From the NCBI GenBank assembly GCA_027486845.1, contig JAIXOL010000049.1:48404-112403 (forward strand): a stretch of 64,000 bases of DNA, given 5' to 3'. The translations under genes were made by a program, and so were the position numbers. The notes beneath the pieces are model-generated. The model made no database searches. It was not told the origin of the DNA and saw only the letters and a program-made list of their open reading frames with translations. Shown piece after piece: positions 52,850-62,340 of the stretch. Every line of letters starts with the position of its first letter. Position 1 is the stretch's first letter. The stretch is from Cytophagaceae bacterium (GTDB lineage Bacteria; Bacteroidota; Bacteroidia; Cytophagales; Spirosomataceae).

Positions 52850-53670
52850 GCCTTATTTACTTCTTCTAATAAAGTTGGCTCTTTTACGTTTTTCTTCAAG
52901 TCTTCAAAAATAATTTTTGCTTGCGATTTTTGCTTTAATTCGATTAAACTGTAACCTAATCCCAAGAGTGCATTGACATTTTTAGGATTAATTCGAATTA
53001 CCTGTTTGAAGCGGTCAGCAGCTTTGTCATATTGCCCAGATTGCATTGAAAGTACGCCCAAATTCATTAAAGCGGGCTCAAAATTAGGTTCTTCGGTAAT
53101 TACTTCACGAAGCATCATAATTGCTTGCATTGGCGAGTCTGACTGTACATAAGTCATTGCCAAATTAGTTTTGGCTTGAAGCTGTCTTGGGTTTTTCTCC
53201 AATACTTTTTGGTAACACACACGAGTTTTTTCGGCATAGCTACTTACGTTTTCTTGACGAAGAGACAATGTAAATGCTTGATAATAAATATCTCCAGCAC
53301 GCATCCAATTTTCGGTAGTCGGATTTGTTAAAGCAATCTTTTCGGCATAAACTGCTGCACTATCATAACGATTTGCATTGATAAAAACTTGAGCGATTTG
53401 CTCGTACAAAGGGTTTTTGTCGCTTGCCGAGGTGAGTTTTTGCTTAATACCTGCGATTTGTTTTTCCTGTTCGGCTGAAAGTTTCGGTGCTTGCGAAGTT
53501 TCTTCGTGGTTGTGACCATCATCATCGGAGTGTTTTTCATCCGATTTTGTTTCCGAAACCTTATCTCTATTCGCTTTTGCTTCGTCTTTCACGACTACCT
53601 TTGGGCGAGAATAAAGAAAGCCCGTGAGGGCTACCGCAATGACAATCAGAATGATGAAGTTTTTTTTCAT
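52831..53670 (-). CDS. Membrane-anchored tetratricopeptide repeat protein
   Basis: A 279-residue protein with an N-terminal transmembrane helix (FIILIVIAVALTGFLYS), an acidic, His-rich linker (HSDDDGHNHEETS) and tandem TPR units covering about residues 95-275 (for example PLYEQIAQVFINANRYDSA, NPKNVNALLGLGYSLIEL). It probably scaffolds protein contacts in the envelope. The start at 53670 is selected for the membrane helix; the longer frame to 53733 is not supported. Confidence 0.88.
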   Translation of the reverse strand: MKKNFIILIVIAVALTGFLYSRPKVVVKDEAKANRDKVSETKSDEKHSDDDGHNHEETSQAPKLSAEQEKQIAGIKQKLTSASDKNPLYEQIAQVFINANRYDSAAVYAEKIALTNPTTENWMRAGDIYYQAFTLSLRQENVSSYAEKTRVCYQKVLEKNPRQLQAKTNLAMTYVQSDSPMQAIMMLREVITEEPNFEPALMNLGVLSMQSGQYDKAADRFKQVIRINPKNVNALLGLGYSLIELKQKSQAKIIFEDLKKNVKEPTLLEEVNKALESLK

Positions 53671-53766
53671 GTTTTTTTTAATTATGCTACTTGAAAAGAA
53701 CATCATGGATAGCCAATTTGTTGGGCTACCCATGATTTATTCAACGAATCACACTATCATTAAAGA

Positions 53767-54051
53767 TTATTTTACTGATGCCTTTACTTGTTCAGTAAAT
53801 TCTTTGGCTGGTTTGAAGCCTGGAACCGAATGGGCAGGAACCATCACGGTAGTTTTTGCCGAAATATTACGAGCTTTTTTAGCAGCTCTGTGTTTATTTA
53901 CGAAACTTCCGAAACCTCTCACGTAAACTGCATCGCCTTGTGTCAATGTGTCCTTTACAATTTCAAAAAATGATTCAAGTGTTGTGGATACACTTGCTTT
54001 GTCTACGCCAGTTTTGTCGGCAATTGCAACGATAACTTCTGCTTTAGTCAC
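53767..54051 (-). CDS. HU-family DNA-binding protein
   Basis: A 94-residue histone-like protein. It has the HU pattern: N-terminal helices (TKAEVIVAIADKTGVDKASV), the VKDTLTQGDAVYVRGFGSFV region, and the beta-arm with ARNISAKTTVMVPAHSVPGFKPA, including the arm proline. It compacts DNA and assists recombination and transcription. A perfect Bacteroidota promoter lies at 54191-54223, leaving a long 5' leader of about 130 bp. Confidence 0.95.
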   Translation of the reverse strand: MTKAEVIVAIADKTGVDKASVSTTLESFFEIVKDTLTQGDAVYVRGFGSFVNKHRAAKKARNISAKTTVMVPAHSVPGFKPAKEFTEQVKASVK

Positions 54052-54190
54052 GAGTAAAAACGTTTATTTAGATTATCAATTAACTTTCAAAAAATACCAA
54101 GGTGAAATACAACAATTTTTACACCAAAATTTTCAGTCTTGAAAACTTCACTTTGATACTTTCAAACTCTTTGGTTTGTTTTTGGGTTTG

Positions 54191-54223
54191 CAAAGATAGG
54201 GGATTTATAAAGACTCTCCCAAA
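54191..54223 (-). promoter_or_regulatory. Bacteroidota-type promoter for the HU gene
   Basis: On the minus strand TTTG (54220-54223) and TATCTTTG (54191-54198) are 21 bp apart. This is the clearest promoter in the window and points to a leader of roughly 130 nucleotides. Confidence 0.72.
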
Positions 54224-54344
54224 AAGTTTTAACTTTTTTTTTTGTAATTACTTCATAATTAGTTAGTTACAAAATATATTAACACAAAAAAGGCCTTTTA
54301 AAACATTTATTTTCTTACAAACCTATATCAAACTTATATAAAAA

Positions 54345-55409
54345 TTGGAAACCAAGGCTTTTTCCGAAGTATTAATTCATTGGTATCACACCAAAAAAAG
54401 AGACCTGCCGTGGCGAAAAACCAAAGACCCTTATAAAATTTGGCTATCTGAGGTTATTTTGCAACAAACTAGGGTGGCACAAGGTTCGCCATATTACGAA
54501 AAGTTTGCAGAAAATTACCCAACCGTTAAGGATTTGGCAAATGCTGATGAGCAAGAAATACTACGACTTTGGCAAGGTTTGGGATATTATTCTAGGGCGA
54601 GAAATATGTACGCCACAGCTAAAATCGTGGTTAATGACTTTGATGGAATTTTTCCTAATAATTTTGAAGGATTGCTGAAATTAAAAGGTATTGGGCCTTA
54701 CACTGCGGCGGCGATTGCCTCATTTGCTTTTGATGAAAAGGTGGCGGTAGTTGATGGGAATGTTTTTAGAGTTTTAGCGAGAGTTTTTGGTATAGAAACT
54801 GATATTTCGAGCTACGAAGCGAAGAGTGTTTTTAGCGAATTGGCCAATGAACTCATTTCGACCGAATCGCCAAGTACTTATAATCAGGCGATTATGGAGT
54901 TTGGGGCAATTCACTGCACGCCAGCGAATCCTGATTGCATGTTTTGTGTCTTTGCTGATTCGTGCGTAGCAAATGCGAAAGGAATACAAACGATTTTGCC
55001 AATAAAATCAAAAAAAGTGAAAGTTCGGAAACGTTTCTTTGATTATTTTGTCATTGAACATGATAGCAATATTTTGATGCACCAACGCCTAGAAGGCGAT
55101 ATTTGGACTGGGCTTAATGATTTTTATTTGGTAGAAAATGTAGAAAAACTTTCAGAACTTGATGAAATAAATGATGACTTTTTGCAAGAAACGCTAACAA
55201 AAGCAATTATTAAGGGACATTCGGAAAGTTTTAAACATATCTTGACGCATCAGCGAATTGAGGCAAGGTTTTGGCATGTTCTTTTGAGTGAGGAAGTAGC
55301 TGCTCCTGCTGGATATGCGTTTTATTCATTGGATGAAGTTGAGGTTTTACCCAAACCGATTTTGATTGAAAAGTATCTGAAAAGTTCTTGGTTTTCGCCC
55401 AAAAAGTAA
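54345..55409 (+). CDS. mutY: A/G-specific adenine glycosylase
   Basis: A 354-residue MutY protein that removes adenine opposite 8-oxoguanine. It has the catalytic Glu in WLSEVILQQTRV, the helix-hairpin-helix LKGIGPYTAAAIASFAF, the catalytic Asp in VVDGNVFRVLAR, the [4Fe-4S] loop Cys-x6-Cys-x2-Cys-x5-Cys in CTPANPDCMFCVFADSC, and a C-terminal NUDIX-like domain. The only suitable start is TTG at 54345. Encoded upstream of ssb on the same strand. Confidence 0.95.
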   Translation: METKAFSEVLIHWYHTKKRDLPWRKTKDPYKIWLSEVILQQTRVAQGSPYYEKFAENYPTVKDLANADEQEILRLWQGLGYYSRARNMYATAKIVVNDFDGIFPNNFEGLLKLKGIGPYTAAAIASFAFDEKVAVVDGNVFRVLARVFGIETDISSYEAKSVFSELANELISTESPSTYNQAIMEFGAIHCTPANPDCMFCVFADSCVANAKGIQTILPIKSKKVKVRKRFFDYFVIEHDSNILMHQRLEGDIWTGLNDFYLVENVEKLSELDEINDDFLQETLTKAIIKGHSESFKHILTHQRIEARFWHVLLSEEVAAPAGYAFYSLDEVEVLPKPILIEKYLKSSWFSPKK

Positions 55410-55469
55410 TTGTTTTTCTATTTGTTTTTCATTAAATTTACGTAACAATCTTAAACAATTTTATATAAA

Positions 55470-55949
55470 ATGGCTGGAGTAAATAAAGTGATTTTGTTAG
55501 GCAGACTCGGCTCTGACCCAGAAGTAAGAACGCTTCCAAGTGGAGGAAAAGTAGTGACTTTTAGCATTGCTACTTCCGATAGCTATAACAATAAAGAAGG
55601 TGTAAAAGTAGAACAGACTGAATGGCATCGCATCGAAATGTGGGAAGGATTAGCAAATATAGCCGAACAATACCTCAAAAAAGGTGATATGGCCTACGTT
55701 GAGGGAAGAATTCGTACTGAAAAATGGACTGATAAAGATGGTAATGAACGTAATACGGTGAAAATTAGAGGAAATTCGTTACAATTAGTCGGTGGCGGAC
55801 GTAGTACAGGAGGTGATGGCGAAAGTGCTACTCCTGCCTATTCTGGAAACAGTGGAAGCTCGAATAATTACGCACCGAAAACTGCCCCAGTGCCAATGCC
55901 TCCACCACCCGATTTAGCAGGCGGGAATAGTGATGATTTGCCGTTTTAA
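55470..55949 (+). CDS. ssb: Single-stranded DNA-binding protein
   Basis: A 159-residue SSB. The N-terminal OB fold begins AGVNKVILLGRLGSDPEVRT and includes EQTEWHRIEMWEGLANIAEQYL; the linker is Gly/Ser-rich, and the acidic tip DDLPF is the usual protein-interaction tail. It follows mutY by 60 bp, a DNA-repair neighbourhood together with uvrB. Confidence 0.97.
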   Translation: MAGVNKVILLGRLGSDPEVRTLPSGGKVVTFSIATSDSYNNKEGVKVEQTEWHRIEMWEGLANIAEQYLKKGDMAYVEGRIRTEKWTDKDGNERNTVKIRGNSLQLVGGGRSTGGDGESATPAYSGNSGSSNNYAPKTAPVPMPPPPDLAGGNSDDLPF

Positions 55950-55966
55950 AGTATAATATTGTGTTA

Positions 55967-56142
55967 AAACTTCCCCTCCTTTTGAAGGAGGGGTGTCATG
56001 ACAAAGTCGGACGGGGACGCCCAGTCGGGGTAGTTTTTGGCCGAGAAATGCTTGAAAAATATGCAAAGTTGGAGCGAACTACCCCGTCAAAATTCGACTT
56101 TGTCAGAATTTTGTCATCCCTCCTTGAAAAGGAGGGGAATTT
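55967..56142. repeat. MITE-like long imperfect inverted repeat
   Basis: The ends share CTTCCCCTCCTT and AAGGAGGGGAAT words. Left arm (to about 56010) and right arm (from about 56095) are complementary over some 40-45 bp with a few mismatches, including CCCCTCCTTTTGAAGGAGGGG on the left and GACAAAGTCG paired with CGACTTTGTC. Inside, GTCGGGGTAGTT pairs with AACTACCCCGTC. The element fills the gap between ssb and uvrB and has no coding sequence, resembling a non-autonomous palindromic element. The CCCCTCC word family is common in Bacteroidota genomes. Confidence 0.7.
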
Positions 56143-56169
56143 AAACACATAACCAAGCAAACCTCCCCT

Positions 56170-58200
56170 TTAGGTATTGGCTGTGCTTTTTATTTTTTCT
56201 CTCAACTGTCCAATTTCATCTCTGAATCTAGCGGCTTCTAAGAAATCCAAGTCTTTAGCGGCACGTTCCATTTTTCTTTGAGTTTCTTCTATGAGTTTTT
56301 CGAGTTGTGGTTTGGTCATATAGCCCACAATTGGGTCGGCGGCGAGTGATAATTGATTAGGCTCATTATAATACATTTTGGTTGTGGCCTTACTGTCGGC
56401 AATCGAAGTTTGCTCCATAATTGCTTCTCTCGACTTGAAGATAGTTTTGGGCGTAATTCCATTATCAGCATTGTATTCCATCTGAATTGCTCGGCGGCGA
56501 TTGGTTTCATCAATTGCCTTTGCCATTGAGCCAGTCATTCGGTCGGCATACATCAGAACTTTTCCGTTTTCGTTACGTGCGGCACGACCGATGGTTTGAA
56601 TTAATGAGCGAATATCACGCAAGAAGCCTTCTTTATCGGCATCCATAATTGCCACGAGCGAAACTTCGGGTAAATCGAGACCTTCACGGAGTAAGTTTAC
56701 TCCAACCAAAACATCGAACACACCCAAACGCAATTCTCGCAAGATTTCTACACGGTCGAAAGTTTTTACTTCGGAGTGAATATAGCGACCTTTTATGCCT
56801 ACTTTGTCGAGATATTTACTTAATTCCTCGGCCATACGTTTGGTCAAAGTTGTAATCAAAACTCTTTCTTTTCGCTGAACTCTCAAGTTAATTTCTTCCA
56901 ATAAATCATCAATTTGATTGATACTCGGACGTACTTCAATTTCAGGGTCGAGCAAGCCCGTTGGACGAATGATTTGTTCGACAACAACACCATCAGTCAA
57001 ACGCACTTCGTAATCGGCTGGCGTGGCACTTACAAAAACTGTCTGTCCAACCATTTCTTCAAATTCTTGGAATTTTAGCGGGCGATTATCCATGGCTGAT
57101 GGAAGTCGGAAGCCGTATTCGACCAAAGATTCTTTGCGTGAGCGGTCGCCTCCCCACATGGCTCTGATTTGTGGCATTGATGCGTGACTTTCATCAACAA
57201 CCATCAAATAATCTTGCGGGAAATAATCGAGTAAGCAGAAAGGACGTTGACCAGCTTGACGATTATCGAAATAACGTGAATAGTTTTCGATACCCGAGCA
57301 ATAGCCCAATTCTCGCATCATTTCGAGGTCAAATTCGGTACGTTCTTGAATTCTTTGGGCTTCCAATAATCGTCCATCCGACTCAAAATATTTGACTTGT
57401 TTCACCATTTCATCTTGAATTTGGTGCATAGCGTTTGCCATAACGTCTCGACCAGTTACGAACAAATTGGCTGGAAAAATCGCAATTTGTTTCTCAGAAC
57501 TTAGTTTTTTGCCATTATTTGGGTCGATTCTTTGAATTTCTTCGATTTCATCGCCGAAAAATATAAATCTAAAAGCAAAGTCGGCATAGCTTGGGTAAAG
57601 GTCAACGGTATCTCCTTTTACTCGGAAAGTTCCACGAGTAAATTCGGCTTCGGTGCGAGAATAAAGGATTTCGACCAAACGAAAAAGAAACTGATTGCGA
57701 GAAATAATCAATCCAACACCAATTTGAATAATGCTACGTTTCATTTCGGTTGGATTTCCCGCACCATAAATGCACGAAACCGAAGCAATGACAATGACAT
57801 CACGACGCCCCGACATTAATGAAGAAACCGTTGAAAGGCGAAGTTTGTCGATTTCTTCATTGACCATGAGGTCTTTTTCTATATATGTATTGGTGGTGGC
57901 AATGTACGCTTCGGGCTGGTAATAATCATAGTAAGAAATGAAATATTCAACGGCATTTTCAGGGAAAAAGCTTTTAAATTCGCCATAAAGTTGAGCGGCA
58001 AGAGTTTTATTATGACTCAAAATCAAGACTGGGCGGTCGAGTTGAGCAATTACGTTGGCAACAGTAAAGGTCTTTCCCGAACCAGTTACGCCCAATAAAA
58101 CCTGCGATTGCTCGCCTTTGTTGATACCCTCAACGAGCTTGACAATTGCCTGCGGTTGGTCGCCAGTTGGTTTATAATCAGAAACGAGTTTGTATGCCAT
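56170..58200 (-). CDS. uvrB: UvrABC excinuclease subunit B
   Basis: A 676-residue UvrB. It begins MAYKLVSDYKPTGDQPQAIV, has Walker A LLGVTGSGKTFT, the Y-hairpin EYFISYYDYYQPEAYI, the DESHA motif (VVDESHASMPQ), LLREGLDLPEV and a UvrC-binding C-terminal UVR helix (FLEAARFRDEIGQLREKI). It is a core of nucleotide-excision repair. The open frame extends 15 codons further upstream, but the start at 58200 is conserved. Confidence 0.97.
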   Translation of the reverse strand: MAYKLVSDYKPTGDQPQAIVKLVEGINKGEQSQVLLGVTGSGKTFTVANVIAQLDRPVLILSHNKTLAAQLYGEFKSFFPENAVEYFISYYDYYQPEAYIATTNTYIEKDLMVNEEIDKLRLSTVSSLMSGRRDVIVIASVSCIYGAGNPTEMKRSIIQIGVGLIISRNQFLFRLVEILYSRTEAEFTRGTFRVKGDTVDLYPSYADFAFRFIFFGDEIEEIQRIDPNNGKKLSSEKQIAIFPANLFVTGRDVMANAMHQIQDEMVKQVKYFESDGRLLEAQRIQERTEFDLEMMRELGYCSGIENYSRYFDNRQAGQRPFCLLDYFPQDYLMVVDESHASMPQIRAMWGGDRSRKESLVEYGFRLPSAMDNRPLKFQEFEEMVGQTVFVSATPADYEVRLTDGVVVEQIIRPTGLLDPEIEVRPSINQIDDLLEEINLRVQRKERVLITTLTKRMAEELSKYLDKVGIKGRYIHSEVKTFDRVEILRELRLGVFDVLVGVNLLREGLDLPEVSLVAIMDADKEGFLRDIRSLIQTIGRAARNENGKVLMYADRMTGSMAKAIDETNRRRAIQMEYNADNGITPKTIFKSREAIMEQTSIADSKATTKMYYNEPNQLSLAADPIVGYMTKPQLEKLIEETQRKMERAAKDLDFLEAARFRDEIGQLREKIKSTANT

Positions 58201-58464
58201 AATTTTGAGTAGATATAGAAATAGCTTATCTGAATATAAACACAACTTTGGGAGAGAGAGTTTCTTTTGTTTGAAGAAATATTATGCGATTTATGTTTGA
58301 TTTTTTTCTATAATTGTGGTGTTTATTTTATAGTGAAGCATTCAAGTGCCGTTGTAACAATGGCTGACAAACTGACTAATCATTCCATGACGGATGTAGA
58401 ACATTTAGCCAAACGAGGGATTTTGCTTATAATTGCAGTCTCATTTTATATAATACAACCAAAA

Positions 58465-59982
58465 ATGAAAAAAATACTCCTTGCTTTAAGTATCATTTCT
58501 CAAATCAGCTTTTCTCAAAAACTAAAAATCGACACAAAAACTACCTACCAAACTATTCACAGTTTTGGGGCGTCGGATTGTTGGTCGATGCAAATAGTGG
58601 GTGAAAATTATCCTGTTGAAAAACGAGAAAAAATTGCGAGTCTGTTGTTTAGCAAAGAACTCGACAAAGCAGGGAATCCGAAAGGAATTGGGCTTTCGAT
58701 GTGGCGATTCAATATCGGTGCAGGCAGTACAGAACAAGGAATTGATAGCAAAATAACGAATGAATGGCGTAGAGCTGAGTGCTTTTTGGAGAATGGAAAA
58801 TACAATTGGAACAAACAGCGTGGCCAACAATGGTTTTTGGAGGCAGCCAAACGCAATGGTGTTGATTTTACGCTGGGTTTCTTAAATTCTTCACCAGTTT
58901 CGATGACAAAAAATGGTTTAGCGATTGGTAGTGGTAAATTGGGCGACTGGAATTTCGATAAAAATAAAATTGATGATTTTACTGGTTTTTTGGCGGAGGT
59001 TTCAGCAAAATTGAAATTTGATTATATCAGTCCATTCAACGAACCACAGTGGGATTGGGGACCAAAATCAAAATCGGGGTTTGGCTCGCAAGAAGGAACG
59101 CCCATTAACAACGAAGATTTGGCTTGGGCGGTGCGGAAACTCGACACAAAAATGACCGAGCGAAAACTAAGCACAAAGGTTGTGATTACCGATGCCGCAC
59201 AGATTGATTATTTGTACAAATCGAAGAGTAACCGAAGCGAAGTTGGACAAGATAATCAGATTGAAAGTTTCTTTTCGGAGTCGAGTAAAAACTATGTTGG
59301 TAACTTAAATTCAGTCGAAAAACTAATTTGTGGGCATAGTTATTTTACAACCTCGCCGAGTAGCGAACTAATCGGGAAACGACAAGAGTTATCGGCTAAA
59401 ATTCAGCAACAAAAAATCAATTATTGGCAGTCGGAATATTGCATTTTAGGCAATAATGCTGGCGAAATTGAAGGTGGAGGACAAGATTTAGGCATGAAAA
59501 CTGCTTTGTACGTTGCCAAAGTTATTCATGCCGATTTGACTTATGCCAATGCTTCGGCGTGGCATTGGTGGCTTTCGGTTAGTGCCAACGACTATAAAGA
59601 TGGCTTGATTTACGTTTCCAATAATAGCGTAAAAGGCGAAAACGATAGTAATAAATTTGATGCTGAAATTTATGATTCAAAACTCCTTTGGGCGTTTGGT
59701 AATTTTTCAAGATTTGTCAGACCACAAATGCAGCGAATAAAAATCGAAACCGACAATAAAGATTTGATGGTTTCGGCTTATAAAAGTGCAAAAGAGTTAG
59801 TGGTAGTGATTGTGAATCCTGCTCAAAATCAGCGAATCGAACTGCCAAATCTTACAAAAAATCAAGTAATTGATGCCTACACTACATCAAAAGATAAGAA
59901 TTTAGCTCATAGCAAAATCAAAGGTATGAGTATTGAAATACCTGCGGAGTCGGTGGTTACTTTAGTAGTGGGGTTGAGGTAG
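58465..59982 (+). CDS. Secreted GH30-family glycoside hydrolase
   Basis: A 505-residue exported protein with signal peptide (MKKILLALSIISQISFSQ). The fold is a TIM barrel with side beta-domain, family GH30 or similar: IHSFGASDCWSMQIVG, RFNIGAGS, the acid/base Glu in SPFNEPQWDWG and the nucleophile Glu in WQSEYCILGN. Closest in feel to endo-beta-1,6-galactanases of GH30. The upstream open frame from 58267 is rejected because the signal peptide begins at 58465. Confidence 0.87.
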   Translation: MKKILLALSIISQISFSQKLKIDTKTTYQTIHSFGASDCWSMQIVGENYPVEKREKIASLLFSKELDKAGNPKGIGLSMWRFNIGAGSTEQGIDSKITNEWRRAECFLENGKYNWNKQRGQQWFLEAAKRNGVDFTLGFLNSSPVSMTKNGLAIGSGKLGDWNFDKNKIDDFTGFLAEVSAKLKFDYISPFNEPQWDWGPKSKSGFGSQEGTPINNEDLAWAVRKLDTKMTERKLSTKVVITDAAQIDYLYKSKSNRSEVGQDNQIESFFSESSKNYVGNLNSVEKLICGHSYFTTSPSSELIGKRQELSAKIQQQKINYWQSEYCILGNNAGEIEGGGQDLGMKTALYVAKVIHADLTYANASAWHWWLSVSANDYKDGLIYVSNNSVKGENDSNKFDAEIYDSKLLWAFGNFSRFVRPQMQRIKIETDNKDLMVSAYKSAKELVVVIVNPAQNQRIELPNLTKNQVIDAYTTSKDKNLAHSKIKGMSIEIPAESVVTLVVGLR

Positions 59983-59997
59983 GTCATTGTTGTTTTT

Positions 59998-60137
59998 TCC
60001 TGCAAGGGACTCGGAGGCATTGGTTTATACTTTGGTTTAGATATTTAGTTTTTTACCATTATCTATTTCTTTGGTTTACCAAGACCAATGCACTCAGAGC
60101 CCCCTACGTGCCTTCGGGAGACTCTGAGTGAACGAAA
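59998..60137. repeat. 140-bp direct repeat, copy A
   Basis: Begins TCCTGCAAGGGACTCGGAGG and ends GAGTGAACGAAA. About 91 percent identical (12 differences by my count) to copy B at 60811-60950. Each copy contains inverted words: GGGACTCGGAGG with the later CACTCAGAGCCCC, and ATTGGT with ACCAAT. The two copies flank the DinB-like gene. Confidence 0.88.
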
Positions 60138-60282
60138 GAAGTTTTTCTGTAAATTTACGAAAATTTATCTTGGTTCTTGAAATTTGTGTAAAGCTATTTC
60201 AAGACGAAATATTACCGATTATTTTAAATTTGCTAGTTCAATTTCGCTCTTTTTCAAACGAAACTGTAGTGTCCCACATAGT

Positions 60283-60765
60283 TTAGGCACTATAAACATT
60301 TGAGAATGAGCTTTCTAAACCAATTTCTGGCAAAATCGCTTTTAAATGGTGTTTTAAATGCTCGGCATAATCTTTCATAATAAATTCGAGTTTGAACAGC
60401 CCAACTCCATTTATAGTAATTGTGTTTTGCAGAAAGTTAGGATTTACAAACTCAATGATGTGTGCAATATGCTGATTATAAGCATACCACAAGTCAATCA
60501 ATGAGGCCCAAGAGGCTTGATTATAATGCTGTTCGCTTACCCAAAAATCTTGAGCGTAACCCACAAAATCAAGGTGTGGTTGTGCCATTATCCTGACAAA
60601 TTTCTGCTGATTATTACAGGCTGAGTCTATCAAATGTCCTAAAATCTCTTTCTTTGACCATTTATGGGGTAAAGGTTTAATACTTGCTTCTTCGTCAGTA
60701 ATATGCCTCAGAAAAGGCAATACGTGGTCGAGGGTTTGGCGTAAATGTTGAGCAGTAGCTTGCAT
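60283..60765 (-). CDS. DinB-family putative metal-dependent protein
   Basis: A 160-residue helical-bundle protein of the DinB/DUF664 superfamily. The three metal-binding histidines are plausible: one in EILGHLIDSACN, two in DYAEHLKHHLKAI. Members include thiol transferases and stress-induced proteins of unknown substrate. It is isolated on the minus strand, between two 140-bp direct repeats, which is unusual. Confidence 0.85.
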   Translation of the reverse strand: MQATAQHLRQTLDHVLPFLRHITDEEASIKPLPHKWSKKEILGHLIDSACNNQQKFVRIMAQPHLDFVGYAQDFWVSEQHYNQASWASLIDLWYAYNQHIAHIIEFVNPNFLQNTITINGVGLFKLEFIMKDYAEHLKHHLKAILPEIGLESSFSNVYSA

Positions 60766-60810
60766 GAAATAGAAAATTATCTGGTTTTGATTTTCAGTTC
60801 CCTTCGAGTC

Positions 60811-60950
60811 TCCTGCAAGGGACTCGGAGGTATTGGTTTATACTATAGTTTAGATATGTAGTTTTATACCATTGTTTATTTCTTCGGTTTACCAAGACTA
60901 ATGCACTCAGAGTCCCCTACGTACCTTCGGGAGACTCCGAGTGAACGAAA
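60811..60950. repeat. 140-bp direct repeat, copy B
   Basis: Same length and order as copy A at 59998-60137, with 12 differences. Immediately before it lies CCCTTCGAGTC, which can pair with GACTCGGAGG, making a hairpin at its left end. It lies between the DinB-like gene and the M20 hydrolase gene. Confidence 0.88.
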
Positions 60951-61053
60951 AATTCAGAAACTTTGCATAGCAAGAGTGATTTTTCTACTATTTTATATGA
61001 ATTTATAGAACGTAATCTACAAATTTATATGAATTTATAGATTACACTATTCT

Positions 61054-62340
61054 CTACTTCTTCTCAAAATAATCAACCGTCAAATGGCAAAGGGCTTTTA
61101 CGCCGAGACCTAAACCGCTATCATCAATAAAGAAGTCTGGTGTGTGGTGCGGAGCTGCTGCCGTGCTTCCAATTGGTTTTCCGCCCAAAAAGAAGAAAAA
61201 TGCAGGCACTTTTTTGCCAAAGAAACTAAAATCTTCGGCACCAGTGGCGAGCGGAGCGGTCAAGATATTTTCTTTTCCTGCCAAAGCCGATAGCGTTGGC
61301 CCCATTTTTTCGGTTAAAGTTGGGTCGTTGCAAGTAACAGGCACACCAATATTGATTTTCAATTCGGCTGTTGCACCTGCACTTTCAGCAATATTAGTCG
61401 CAATTTCTTGCATTCTCCTATGAATGAGTTTTTGTTGTGTTTCGCTGAAAGTTCTGATTGTTCCAATCATCGTTGCTTCTTCGGGAATAATATTGCTTCT
61501 GATTCCCGCATTGAAAGCTCCAATAGTTACAATCGCAGGATTTTCGGTAATATCCACATTTCTGCTGATAATCGTTTGGTAAGCCATCACAATTTGTGAG
61601 CCAGTCACAATTGGGTCAACACCACTCCATGGACTTGCTCCGTGTGTTTGTTTTCCTTTTATTTTGAGTGTATAAGTGTCCGCCGCTGCCATTTCTGGAC
61701 CAGAACGATACCTGATTTGCCCAACATTTGTCTGAGAATTGATGTGCAATCCAAAAGCCACATCAACTTTTGGGTTTTCCATAACACCTTGTTTTATCAT
61801 TAAATCTGCACCACCTTCTTCGCCCGCTGGAGCTCCTTCTTCGGCTGGTTGAAAACAGAATTTCACTGTTCCAGCCAAATCATTTTTCATTGACGAAAGC
61901 ACTTCTGCCACACCCATCAAAATCGCTACGTGTGTATCGTGTCCACAAGCGTGCATTACACCCGTTTTTTGATTGTTATATTCAGTTACGACATTTGATT
62001 TGAAAGCAATATCAGCTCTTTCGGTTACAGGCAATGCGTCCATATCGGCTCTTAACAATACAACTGGGCCAGGTTTACCACCTTTCAAAACTCCTACAAC
62101 GCCCGTATAAGCCACTTTTTCTTGCACTTCAATTCCAAGCGATTTTAGGTGAGCGGCTATTTTTTCGGCAGTTTTAAACTCACGGTTTCCAAGTTCTGGA
62201 TTTTGGTGAATATCTCTTCGCCAAGTCACAACTTTTGAGTCGATAGATTCGGCTTTTGCATTAATTTTTGCCTTCAAGGAGCTTTGTCCAAACGAACATA
62301 ATGTTACGAGAGAAAGAGCTAGAGTTAGGAGTTTTTTCAT
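61054..62340 (-). CDS. Secreted M20-family amidohydrolase
   Basis: A 428-residue exported protein (signal peptide KKLLTLALSLVTLCSFGQ) of the M20D amidohydrolase family, which includes hippurate hydrolase and IAA-amino acid hydrolases. Metal ligands are seen in MHACGHDTHVAI and a Glu pair in PAEEGAPAGEEG, and a His near HHTPDFFIDD. It deacylates N-acyl amino acids. The start at 62340 is chosen for the signal peptide. Confidence 0.93.
   Translation of the reverse strand: MKKLLTLALSLVTLCSFGQSSLKAKINAKAESIDSKVVTWRRDIHQNPELGNREFKTAEKIAAHLKSLGIEVQEKVAYTGVVGVLKGGKPGPVVLLRADMDALPVTERADIAFKSNVVTEYNNQKTGVMHACGHDTHVAILMGVAEVLSSMKNDLAGTVKFCFQPAEEGAPAGEEGGADLMIKQGVMENPKVDVAFGLHINSQTNVGQIRYRSGPEMAAADTYTLKIKGKQTHGASPWSGVDPIVTGSQIVMAYQTIISRNVDITENPAIVTIGAFNAGIRSNIIPEEATMIGTIRTFSETQQKLIHRRMQEIATNIAESAGATAELKINIGVPVTCNDPTLTEKMGPTLSALAGKENILTAPLATGAEDFSFFGKKVPAFFFFLGGKPIGSTAAAPHHTPDFFIDDSGLGLGVKALCHLTVDYFEKK

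Noticed and set aside
55961..56152. 63-codon frame between ssb and uvrB
   Set aside because: It runs across the arms of the inverted-repeat element and does not look like protein.
58267..58464. 66-residue N-terminal extension of the GH30 protein
   Set aside because: A clean signal peptide begins at 58465; the upstream residues contain no conserved segment.
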